Notes under the pieces: model-generated
Told to the model about the DNA's origin: nothing
What the model saw: only the letters and a program-made list of their open reading frames with translations
The model's database searches: none
From: an uncultured Clostridium sp.
GTDB lineage: Bacteria; Bacillota; Clostridia; Lachnospirales; Lachnospiraceae
Assembly (NCBI GenBank): GCA_900544905.1
Contig: UQXF01000132.1
Span: 1-5,912, forward strand
Direction: 5' to 3'
DNA length: 5,912 nucleotides
Program-made: the position numbers and the translations under genes
Shown here: positions 1 through 5,860 of the stretch, one piece after another
Position numbering within the stretch: position 1 is the stretch's first letter
Layout: each line of letters opens with the position of its first letter

Positions 1-73
1 GTGCAAACGTGCCCTGTGGTGAATTGTTTATTTTACACAACGTGCGGTTTCAAAATCAGAGTTTTGCAATCAA

Positions 74-1186
74 CTATACATGGAATAATTCTGCAATCTT
101 TGCTTCCTTTAATTCACTTCCAATCACACAGAGCTTACCGGTTACATCCGGCTGCCCCTCTCTTATCTCGTACTCCTCCGGAGTCAAATCAAAGTAAATC
201 CAGCCGCCCTCCACATTGGGAACCATACCCTTGGCACGCAAAATAATACCATAATCCGGATGCTCGGAATCTGCAAGCTTTTTGAGAATCTGTTCCATTT
301 CCTCTGCGGAATACTTATGCGGTGTCTCCACACCCCAGCTTGTAAACACCTCATCCGCATGGTGGTGGTGATGGTCATGTCCACAGCCACACTCCCCGTC
401 ATGATGATGCTCATGATGACAGCATTCCTCTCCATGGTGATGACCATGTTCGTCGTGGTCATGATGATGCTCATGCTCGTGTTCATGCTCCTCATGCTCA
501 TGGTCATGATGATGGTGCTCCTCTCCGTCCTCATGTACGTGTCCACAGGTCGGACATACCCTAGCCTCTTCCAGCAGTTCCTCCACAAGGGATTTTTCCT
601 TTTCCATGGCAGCCACAATCCGGCTTCCGTCAATATCATCCCATGGGGTGGTAATAATGGTTGCCTTGTCATTATGCTCCTTAAGTCTCGCTACCACATC
701 CTCCAGCTTATCCTCTGACAGCTTCTGGCTTCTGCTTAAAATAATGGTTCCGGCACTTTCAATCTGGTTATTGAAGAACTCTCCGAAATTTTTCATATAC
801 ATTTTACACTTCTGGGCATCCACCACGGCTGAAGCAGAATTAATTACAATTTCGCTTTCATGCATGTCCGCAACTGCCTTCATAACGTCAGATAATTTAC
901 CAACCCCAGATGGCTCAATGATAATACGGTCCGGAGAATAATCATCCAGCACCTGCTTTAACGCCTTACCGAAATCACCCACTAACGAACAGCAGATACA
1001 GCCGGAATTCATTTCATTAATCTGAACTCCCGCATCCTTAAGAAAGCCTCCATCAATACCGATTTCGCCAAACTCGTTTTCAATTAAAACAAGCTTTTCG
1101 CCCTGAAAGCCCTCTGCAATCAGCTTTTTAATCAATGTTGTTTTTCCGGCTCCCAGGAAACCGGAAATAATATCAATTTTTGTCAT
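74..1186 (-). CDS. CobW/COG0523-family P-loop GTPase with His-rich metal-binding stretch
   Basis: Predicted cytoplasmic metal-handling GTPase of the CobW/P47K (G3E) family, 370 residues. Visible motifs are a Walker A loop GFLGAGKTT (residues 9-17), ENEFGEIGID (36-45), the family hallmark metal motif GCICC (62-66) and EPSG (91-94), which follows a hydrophobic strand like a Walker B. The usual (N/T)KxD guanine-specificity motif is replaced by SRSQ (151-154). A CPTC pair (211-214) opens a His/Cys-rich stretch up to residue 276, and the CobW C-terminal domain follows (about 280-370). The start is ATG at 1186 because GGAGG at 1194-1198 is 7 bases from it; the in-frame ATG at 1192 is only 1 base from that site. 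The gene lies 81 bases downstream of cysK and ends in TAG. Family members are known to act as zinc, cobalt, iron or nitrile hydratase metal chaperones. The metal here cannot be read from the sequence, and no Zur-like box was recognised. Family assignment is secure; the exact role is open. Confidence 0.93.
   Translation of the reverse strand: MTKIDIISGFLGAGKTTLIKKLIAEGFQGEKLVLIENEFGEIGIDGGFLKDAGVQINEMNSGCICCSLVGDFGKALKQVLDDYSPDRIIIEPSGVGKLSDVMKAVADMHESEIVINSASAVVDAQKCKMYMKNFGEFFNNQIESAGTIILSRSQKLSEDKLEDVVARLKEHNDKATIITTPWDDIDGSRIVAAMEKEKSLVEELLEEARVCPTCGHVHEDGEEHHHHDHEHEEHEHEHEHHHDHDEHGHHHGEECCHHEHHHDGECGCGHDHHHHHADEVFTSWGVETPHKYSAEEMEQILKKLADSEHPDYGIILRAKGMVPNVEGGWIYFDLTPEEYEIREGQPDVTGKLCVIGSELKEAKIAELFHV
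359..556 (-). repeat. His/Cys-rich low-complexity coding stretch of the CobW-like protein
   Basis: This segment encodes residues 211-276 of the CobW-like GTPase. Residues 216-276 contain 30 His among 61 positions, interspersed with Asp and Glu, and the segment also holds six Cys (211, 214, 255, 256, 266, 268). At DNA level it is a run of CAT/CAC, GAT and GAG codons, read as atg/gtg/atc triplets on the plus strand. Such stretches are known in COG0523 proteins as metal-binding or metal-storage loops. The repetitive codons make it prone to slippage and to assembly errors in length. Confidence 0.9.
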
Positions 1187-1193
1187 ATCCATG

Positions 1194-1198
1194 CCTCC
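1194..1198 (-). promoter_or_regulatory. Ribosome binding site deciding the CobW-like start
   Basis: The minus strand reads GGAGG here. It is 7 bases from ATG at 1186 and only 1 base from the in-frame ATG at 1192, so the shorter 370-residue product is preferred over the 372-residue one. Confidence 0.75.
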
Positions 1199-1215
1199 AC
1201 TTATATAAATTCATA

Positions 1216-1253
1216 AAGAATTGCAAAACACAATACTGCATTTCGCAATTCTT
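1216..1253. repeat. Inverted repeat between cysK and the CobW-like gene
   Basis: AAGAATTGC (1216-1224) is matched perfectly by GCAATTCTT (1245-1253), giving a 9-bp stem around a 20-base centre. After one A/C mismatch, three more A-T pairs extend the stem inward (1226-1228 with 1241-1243). On the transcribed strand it is followed by UAUGAAUUUAUAU, which is not a clean U-run, so it is a poor factor-independent terminator. It could instead be a regulator's operator for the GTPase gene, an mRNA processing hairpin or a weak terminator of cysK. No convincing promoter for the GTPase gene was found in this gap. Confidence 0.5.
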
Positions 1254-1267
1254 ATTATGCTGCACTA

Positions 1268-2170
1268 TCAAATTAAGCTTGTGCTGAAATAGCGCTCAAC
1301 CCTGTCTGCCAGAATAGTCGCTATCACCTTGTCTTTTCCATACTTGGCAGCCATCTGCTTCGCTGCCCACACATTGGCTCCTGAACTGGTTCCACAGAGC
1401 AGTCCCTGCACCTTCGCCAGTTCTCTTGCGGTTCCGATTGCATCCTCATCTGTTACCTCTATGATATCATCTATCATATCTACATCTAACACATCCGGTA
1501 CAAATCCGTCACCAATTCCCTGAATCTGGTGAAGTCCCGGTTCATCTCCCAGTAAAGCAGAAACATTTTTCGGCTCCACTGCTACAATTTTGCATCCGGG
1601 ATTTTGTTCCCGCAGGTATTTTCCAACTCCTTGCAGGGTACCGCCGCTGCCGATTCCCGATACATAAATGTCCACCTTGCCGCCTATTTGTTCCCATATT
1701 TCCGGACCTGTTGTCCGGTAATGAATATCCGGATTTGCCGGATTTTCAAACTGCTGCGGCATAAAATATTTGTCACTGCTATTATAGATTTCCGTGGCTT
1801 TCTCCACACTTCCTCCAATGGATAATTCCGGCGGCGTCAGAATAAGCTCTGCTCCCAGCGCCCTTATAATTTTCTTCCGCTCTTCGCTCATGTTCTCAGG
1901 CATAACAATGATAACCGGGTATCCCTTCCGGATGCCGCACAGTGCAAGCCCGATTCCGGTATTCCCCGAGGTAGGCTCAATAATGGTCATGCCCGGTCTC
2001 AGCTTCCCCTCTTTTTCCGCTACCTCAATCATATTTTTTGCAATTCTGTCCTTAATGGAACCACCCGGATTCAAAAATTCTGCCTTTGCAAAAATATTGA
2101 GTCCTGTAGTCTGCTTTAAACTGATTAGCGGAGTGTTGCCAATTAAATCTAAAATATTTTCTGTATACAT
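1268..2170 (-). CDS. cysK: Cysteine synthase (O-acetylserine sulfhydrylase)
   Basis: PLP-dependent beta-replacement enzyme that makes cysteine from O-acetylserine and sulfide in the cytoplasm; 300 residues, close to the usual 300-310. The N-terminus has the family motif IGNTP (10-14). PGGSIKDR (35-42) carries the Schiff-base lysine K40. TSGNTG (67-72) is the substrate-carboxylate loop, QQFENPANP (139-147) is a typical CysK signature, and GIGSGGT (172-178) binds the PLP phosphate. GTSSGA near the C-terminus should hold the serine facing the pyridine nitrogen. The start is ATG at 2170, because AAAGGGTGG at 2176-2184 sits 5 bases upstream. A GTG at 2179 would add three residues but overlaps that site. 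It lies 37 bases after the LRR gene and may be transcribed from its own promoter or by read-through. Cystathionine beta-synthase or another fold-type II paralogue is possible, but the motifs favour CysK. Confidence 0.93.
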   Translation of the reverse strand: MYTENILDLIGNTPLISLKQTTGLNIFAKAEFLNPGGSIKDRIAKNMIEVAEKEGKLRPGMTIIEPTSGNTGIGLALCGIRKGYPVIIVMPENMSEERKKIIRALGAELILTPPELSIGGSVEKATEIYNSSDKYFMPQQFENPANPDIHYRTTGPEIWEQIGGKVDIYVSGIGSGGTLQGVGKYLREQNPGCKIVAVEPKNVSALLGDEPGLHQIQGIGDGFVPDVLDVDMIDDIIEVTDEDAIGTARELAKVQGLLCGTSSGANVWAAKQMAAKYGKDKVIATILADRVERYFSTSLI

Positions 2171-2175
2171 ATATG

Positions 2176-2184
2176 CCACCCTTT
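2176..2184 (-). promoter_or_regulatory. Ribosome binding site deciding the cysK start
   Basis: The minus strand reads AAAGGGTGG, an imperfect Shine-Dalgarno 5 bases before ATG 2170. It overlaps the upstream GTG (2177-2179), so that GTG is unlikely to be the initiator. Confidence 0.6.
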
Positions 2185-2195
2185 ATTATGTATTA

Positions 2196-2224
2196 ATAAT
2201 ATACCTGTTATTTTGTAATCTTAA
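2196..2224 (-). promoter_or_regulatory. Candidate sigma-A promoter for cysK
   Basis: The minus strand has TTAAGA (2219-2224), a 17-base spacer and TATTAT (2196-2201), matching the sigma-A boxes at 4 and 5 of 6 positions. The -35 lies inside the last codons of the LRR gene. Transcription would begin near 2189, giving a short leader of about 19 bases. The area is AT-rich, so a chance match is quite possible. Confidence 0.35.
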
Positions 2225-4112
2225 CCGTTTTAGCCTGCCCTTTTTTGGCAAACTTCTTTTTGTACTTCTTATACTTCTTACTGCTCATCTTCGGAAGCTT
2301 AATTTTTGCCTTTTTGTGAATGTTCTTAAAGGCATTTTTGTTAACCTTGCTGACAACCTTTGATTTCACAGTAATTTTTTTCAATTTTGTACAGCCGTAG
2401 AATGCTTCCTTTCCAATAGTCTTCACATTTTTTCCAATAATAATACTGGTTAACTTCTTATTTTTCTTAAAGGCTTTGTTTGCAATGGAGGTCACCTTAA
2501 AATTATATCCGTTAATATTCACAGTTGCAGGAATGGATATGCTCTTCTGCTTCTTATCCTTCGCCTTCACCACTGTCACCGTTCCCTTTGTTGCATCGGA
2601 TTTAGTAACCTTATACACCAGCTTGCCGACCTTCACAGAAGTTCCCTTTTTTGGAAGAGGCTTCTTTATCCTGGTCTGGGCATAGGTGTTCTTTGTTGTA
2701 TCCACTCCCGTTAATTTTTCAGGCTCCACTCCGTTAAAGGTAGTATTGGATATGTAGGTTACATTTTCAGGAATCACCATCTTGTGGATATTCTGGCAGT
2801 CCTCAAACGCATTATCCCCTATGGTGGTCAGCGAATCCGGAAGCTCAATCACATTCAGATTCTGACAGCCGGAAAAGGTATCATTTTCAATCGCCGTCAC
2901 ACCCTCCGGAATTTTAATTTCATGAAGATTGTTACAGCCCTTAAAGGCAGCTGTTCCAATCTTTTCAAGACTATCTCCTAAAAAGTATATGTTATTAAAA
3001 TTATCGCATTCATAAAAGGCATATGCCTCTATCGTCTTCACAGTTGCCGGAAGGGTAATAGAATGCAGATTGTTACTGTCCTTGAATATAAATGCCGGAA
3101 CAGAAACAATACTGCTTTTGGAAATATCAATCTGGATATTCTGGCAGTATGCAAAGCAGTATTCCCCAACCTTCGTTACGCTGGCAGGAAGGGTAAAGGT
3201 TCCGCCGTTTCCTAAATTATTGATATACGCAAAGGCAAAGCTGCCGATTGTAGTAACCTTTGATACATTCTGGAAATTCACATAGGTTGTATTTCCCGCC
3301 TTATAAAATGCATAATTACCGATTGTCACAACCGTATTCGGAATTTCAAATCCACCGTTCTTGGAAACGGATTCCAGTGCATAGTCACAGATTACCGTTA
3401 CCGGTGGCAGCAGATAGGTACTGCCGCCTGCCTGATGATATCCCGGCGCAAAACGATATAAATACCGGCTGTCTGCAGAAATAAGGCAGGGACCAATCTT
3501 GCCGTCATCCGATGCCGGATTTGCCGGGTCATTCCACACCTTAAAGCTGTTGTTTCCATCCATCACATAAAAATTGCCAAAGACACAGGAATTAAACACC
3601 CTCTGCCCCAGCGAAACCAGTCCGGAAGGAATAACAACGCCATTTCCATTACTGATAATCTCATATGCCTTCATATTATCCGCTGTTACAATATATTTGC
3701 TTCCGTCAAAATAATACGGATTATCGGCAACCAGCGCCGCTGCATCCTTCTCGCATGCCGGGTCATATACAAACACGGAATTCAGACGGCTGCAGCCGTT
3801 AAAGGTGTCATCCCCGATTGTGGTTATAGTATCCGGCAGAATCACCCTTTCCACTGTTGTATTATTGAAAAAGGTTCCCGCCAGTCCACGAACTGACACA
3901 GAGCCAATCTTTGCCGGAATGACCACCTCTTTATCCGAACCGGTATAACCGGTAATGATTCCATCCTTTACAACAAACTGGTTATCGGCTGTAAACCGCT
4001 TTGCATTCTCCAGTCCCTGTGCATGTACCGGCAAAGCCAGAAGCACTGCAAAAAATATACCCATCAACATAATACTGCTGACATAATGTTTCCATATACT
4101 ACTTTTCCCCAT
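2208..4112 (-). CDS. Secreted BspA-like leucine-rich repeat protein
   Basis: 634-residue exported protein of the BspA/TpLRR (LRR_5) type. Residues 1-31 form a signal peptide: a basic start (K3, K8), a hydrophobic core MLMGIFFAVLLALP, and probable cleavage after VHA (A31). A GIITGYTGSDKEVVIP-type cap leads into about twelve LRR_5 units up to about residue 466, with the pattern IP..V..I...AF..C..L. A linker (466-490) follows, then a second block with three units and a very basic tail; the last 65 residues have no Asp or Glu, and 14 of the last 30 are Lys. There is no LPxTG motif, SLH or other anchor. The start at 4112 is set by GGAGGA (4119-4124), 6 bases away. An in-frame ATG at 4202 would precede the likely transcription start and hide the signal peptide. 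BspA-like proteins are known in adhesion and protein binding; the ligand here is unknown. Confidence 0.9.
   Translation of the reverse strand: MGKSSIWKHYVSSIMLMGIFFAVLLALPVHAQGLENAKRFTADNQFVVKDGIITGYTGSDKEVVIPAKIGSVSVRGLAGTFFNNTTVERVILPDTITTIGDDTFNGCSRLNSVFVYDPACEKDAAALVADNPYYFDGSKYIVTADNMKAYEIISNGNGVVIPSGLVSLGQRVFNSCVFGNFYVMDGNNSFKVWNDPANPASDDGKIGPCLISADSRYLYRFAPGYHQAGGSTYLLPPVTVICDYALESVSKNGGFEIPNTVVTIGNYAFYKAGNTTYVNFQNVSKVTTIGSFAFAYINNLGNGGTFTLPASVTKVGEYCFAYCQNIQIDISKSSIVSVPAFIFKDSNNLHSITLPATVKTIEAYAFYECDNFNNIYFLGDSLEKIGTAAFKGCNNLHEIKIPEGVTAIENDTFSGCQNLNVIELPDSLTTIGDNAFEDCQNIHKMVIPENVTYISNTTFNGVEPEKLTGVDTTKNTYAQTRIKKPLPKKGTSVKVGKLVYKVTKSDATKGTVTVVKAKDKKQKSISIPATVNINGYNFKVTSIANKAFKKNKKLTSIIIGKNVKTIGKEAFYGCTKLKKITVKSKVVSKVNKNAFKNIHKKAKIKLPKMSSKKYKKYKKKFAKKGQAKTVKITK
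2715..3203 (-). repeat. Tandem LRR_5 repeat core in the BspA-like protein
   Basis: Residues about 304-466 form seven consecutive units of 22-25 residues, most of them 23 (69 bases). Examples are EIKIPEGVTAIENDTF and VIELPDSLTTIGDNAF, each followed by xxCxNL/I. The repeat is clear in protein and degenerate in DNA, with recurring antisense phrases such as ctggcagtcctc and ctgacagccgg. Copy number may vary between strains. Confidence 0.8.
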
Positions 4113-4118
4113 AATACA

Positions 4119-4124
4119 TCCTCC
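4119..4124 (-). promoter_or_regulatory. Ribosome binding site deciding the LRR gene start
   Basis: The minus strand reads GGAGGA, 6 bases before ATG 4112. This places the start directly before the signal peptide and rejects the 30-residue longer reading from 4202. Confidence 0.85.
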
Positions 4125-4156
4125 ATTTTCATCCTGGCTATCATATAATATATTTC

Positions 4157-4186
4157 TGACAGCAGGAAATTTTTCCATTTCTGTCA
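4157..4186 (-). other. Stem-loop at the 5' end of the LRR gene transcript
   Basis: TGACAG (4157-4162) pairs with CTGTCA (4181-4186). Inside, GGAA and TTCC form a second short stem. On the minus strand the structure begins almost at the predicted transcription start (about 4187) and lies about 45 bases before the start codon. No U-run follows, so it is not a factor-independent terminator of mnmA. It could stabilise the mRNA 5' end or be an operator overlapping the promoter's initial transcribed region. Confidence 0.5.
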
Positions 4187-4193
4187 AAATATT

Positions 4194-4221
4194 ATTATAC
4201 AATATATCTCCAGAAATTCAA
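4194..4221 (-). promoter_or_regulatory. Sigma-A-type promoter for the LRR gene
   Basis: The minus strand has a perfect -10 TATAAT (4194-4199) and a -35 TTGAAT (4216-4221, 4 of 6 matches) at a 16-base spacing, within the gap after mnmA. The expected start is near 4187, giving a leader of about 75 bases that includes the stem-loop. This supports independent expression of the LRR gene. A consensus TTGACA at 4182-4187 has no matching -10 downstream and is not favoured. Confidence 0.6.
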
Positions 4222-4234
4222 ACTATTTTTCCAT

Positions 4235-5317
4235 TCACGAAAAACTTCTGATGGTTCCCCCTCCCACCACAATATCTCCGTCATAAAACACCACAGCCTG
4301 TCCCGGAGTAATGGCGCGGACCGGTTCGTCAAACCGGCATTCCACCTCATCCTCTCCCGTCATGCGGATAATACAGGGCGCTCCCTGATGGGAATAACGG
4401 ATTTTTGCCGTCACCCTCCGCTCCCCCTGTAACTCCGGTATGGACATCCAGTTTACCCGGTCTGCCAGCAGTCTGTCATGAAAGGTATCTTCATTGGTGC
4501 CAATCACTACCTCGTTGGTTTCCGGGCGAAGCTCCGTCACAAAAGCAGGTGCCCCAAGCGACAGCCCAAGCCCCTTGCGCTGTCCAACGGTATAATGAAT
4601 GATTCCTTTATGCTTTCCCAGCACCTTTCCGCCGGCATCCACAAAATTGCCCTCCAAAAAGGTCTGTCCCATCTCTTTCTCAATATAAGAGGCGTAATCG
4701 TTATCGGGAATAAAACAGATTTCCTGGCTGTCCGGCTTGCCGGCAACCGACAATCCAATTTTCTCCGCCATCTTACGAATCTGCTCCTTATCATATTCCC
4801 CAACCGGCATCAGTGTTCTTGAGAGCTGCTCCTGGGTCAGATTGTACAAAGCATAGGTCTGGTCCTTCCGCACCGCCGCAGACTTCTGAAGGGCATATCT
4901 TCCGTTATCCAGCCGGCATACCCTTGCATAGTGACCGGTGGCAATATAATCACAGCCAAGCTCCACTGCCCTGTTTAAAAGTGCCTCCCATTTTACATAA
5001 CGGTTACATGCGATGCAGGGATTCGGAGTTCTTGCATGAATGTATTCATCTATAAAATAATCAATCACCTTGTCCTTAAATTCCCGCTTAAAATTCAGTA
5101 CATAATAGGGAATATCCAGCCGGTCAGCCACACGCCTGGCGTCATCAACCGCAGACAGCCCGCAGCAGCCGCCGTTTTCCGCCATGGCAAGAGGCTCTTC
5201 ATCCTGCCATATCTGCATGGTAACACCAATTACATCAAATCCCTGTTCTTTTAACAGATAAGCCGCCACAGAGGAATCCACCCCTCCCGACATGCCAACC
5301 GCAACCTTCTTCTTCAT
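4235..5317 (-). CDS. mnmA: tRNA-specific 2-thiouridylase MnmA
   Basis: Cytoplasmic enzyme that activates U34 of tRNA-Lys, -Glu and -Gln with ATP and inserts sulfur to give 2-thiouridine; 360 residues, full length for the family. It has an N-type ATP pyrophosphatase PP-loop SGGVDSS (10-16), GGCCG (49-53), RTPNPCIACN (96-105), TGHYAR (127-132), KDQTYALY (151-158) and PDSQEICFIPD (195-205), followed by the tRNA-binding and C-terminal beta domains. By alignment from memory, C104 and C201 match E. coli C102 and C199. C101 replaces the E. coli D99, giving a CxxC plus distal Cys set. GGAGGA (5324-5329) lies 6 bases before the ATG. It follows nifU by 73 bases, an arrangement common in Clostridia, where a desulfurase passes sulfur to both proteins. 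Identity is secure; whether it uses an Fe-S cluster is inference. Confidence 0.96.
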   Translation of the reverse strand: MKKKVAVGMSGGVDSSVAAYLLKEQGFDVIGVTMQIWQDEEPLAMAENGGCCGLSAVDDARRVADRLDIPYYVLNFKREFKDKVIDYFIDEYIHARTPNPCIACNRYVKWEALLNRAVELGCDYIATGHYARVCRLDNGRYALQKSAAVRKDQTYALYNLTQEQLSRTLMPVGEYDKEQIRKMAEKIGLSVAGKPDSQEICFIPDNDYASYIEKEMGQTFLEGNFVDAGGKVLGKHKGIIHYTVGQRKGLGLSLGAPAFVTELRPETNEVVIGTNEDTFHDRLLADRVNWMSIPELQGERRVTAKIRYSHQGAPCIIRMTGEDEVECRFDEPVRAITPGQAVVFYDGDIVVGGGTIRSFS

Positions 5318-5363
5318 GCTGTATCCTCCAAACCGAAGCTGTTTTGTTCCTGACAGAAATTAT

Positions 5364-5385
5364 CCCGCCACATGCGGCTACGGGG
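5364..5385 (-). other. Possible intercistronic stem-loop between nifU and mnmA
   Basis: On the minus strand, GCCG and TGGC (with a G-U pair) enclose a CATG loop, flanked by CCC and GGG with a four-base bulge on one side. It starts a few bases after the nifU stop codon. The following bases, ATAATTTC, are not a U-run, so termination is doubtful. A role in mRNA processing or differential stability of nifU over mnmA is possible, and chance is also possible. Confidence 0.3.
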
Positions 5386-5390
5386 AAGCC

Positions 5391-5828
5391 TTAGTACTCT
5401 TCCTCTTCTTCCCCTTCACTGATATCATTTTTCGGCTTTGACAGCCCGTCAATGGTAATTCCGTTTTTCTCACAATAATCCCACAACGCAGCGTGAATCG
5501 CCTCTTCTGCCAGTAAAGAACAGTGTACCTTAACCGGAGGAAGTCCGTCAAGGGCTTCCATAACCGCCTTGTTTGTAACCTCCAGCGCCTCATAAATGGT
5601 CTTGCCCTTTACAAGCTCTGTTGCCATGGAGCTTGTTGCCACTGCCGCACCGCATCCAAAAGTCTTAAATTTCACATCCCGGATAACCTGGTTTTCATCA
5701 ATATCAAAGTAAATGCGCATGATATCTCCGCATTTTGCATTGCCCACAGTTCCCACACCGCTGGCATTTTCAATTTCTCCCACATTTCTGGGATTGGTAA
5801 AATGGTCCATTACTTTCTCACTGTACAT
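5391..5828 (-). CDS. nifU: Fe-S cluster assembly scaffold, NifU/IscU type
   Basis: 145-residue U-type scaffold on which iron and cysteine-derived sulfur are assembled into an Fe-S cluster for transfer to apoproteins. It begins with the family signature YSEKVMDHFTNPRNVGEIE. The three cluster ligands are visible: C33 in NAKCGD, C59 in TFGCGAA and C103 in VHCSLLAEEA, along with the conserved D35. LPPVK (96-100) just before C103 matches the chaperone-recognition motif of IscU. Unlike full NifU it has no ferredoxin or C-terminal Nfu domain. It ends in an acidic tail, EGEEEEEY, beyond the conserved core. GGAGGA (5836-5841) sits 7 bases before ATG 5828. mnmA is downstream; the desulfurase gene expected upstream in Clostridia would lie past the genomic end near 5860, so the promoter is not in view. 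Confidence 0.95.
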   Translation of the reverse strand: MYSEKVMDHFTNPRNVGEIENASGVGTVGNAKCGDIMRIYFDIDENQVIRDVKFKTFGCGAAVATSSMATELVKGKTIYEALEVTNKAVMEALDGLPPVKVHCSLLAEEAIHAALWDYCEKNGITIDGLSKPKNDISEGEEEEEY

Positions 5829-5860
5829 GTTATCTTCCTCCTGTCTATCTGTCTTTTTAC

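Noticed and set aside
1..45. Direct repeat AACGTGC at 6-12 and 39-45
   Set aside because: Two 7-base copies are too short to separate from chance, and no linked attachment site or mobile element is visible.
51..66. CAAAA/TTTTG inverted repeat just after the CobW-like gene, as a terminator
   Set aside because: It has only five weak A-T-dominated pairs, and the minus-strand continuation GAAACC is not a U-run.
184..672. 162-residue minus-strand open frame rich in Met, Thr and Ile
   Set aside because: It is a frame-shifted reading of the same His-rich CobW coding region, overlapping the real gene entirely.
260..718. 152-residue plus-strand open frame rich in Met and Val
   Set aside because: It is the antisense shadow of the His-rich codons; CAT/CAC read backwards give ATG/GTG. 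It has no ribosome binding site or family resemblance.
2715..3203. CRISPR-like array from regularly spaced similar phrases
   Set aside because: The periodicity is 69 bases in frame and encodes leucine-rich repeat units; the DNA copies are degenerate, with no unique spacers.
4157..4186. Factor-independent terminator of mnmA
   Set aside because: No U-run follows on the minus strand, and the hairpin sits downstream of a promoter, at the start of the next transcript.
4113..4202. Longer reading of the LRR protein from ATG 4202, adding 30 residues
   Set aside because: It has no ribosome binding site, would start upstream of the predicted transcription start, and buries the signal peptide. ATG 4112 has GGAGGA at ideal spacing.
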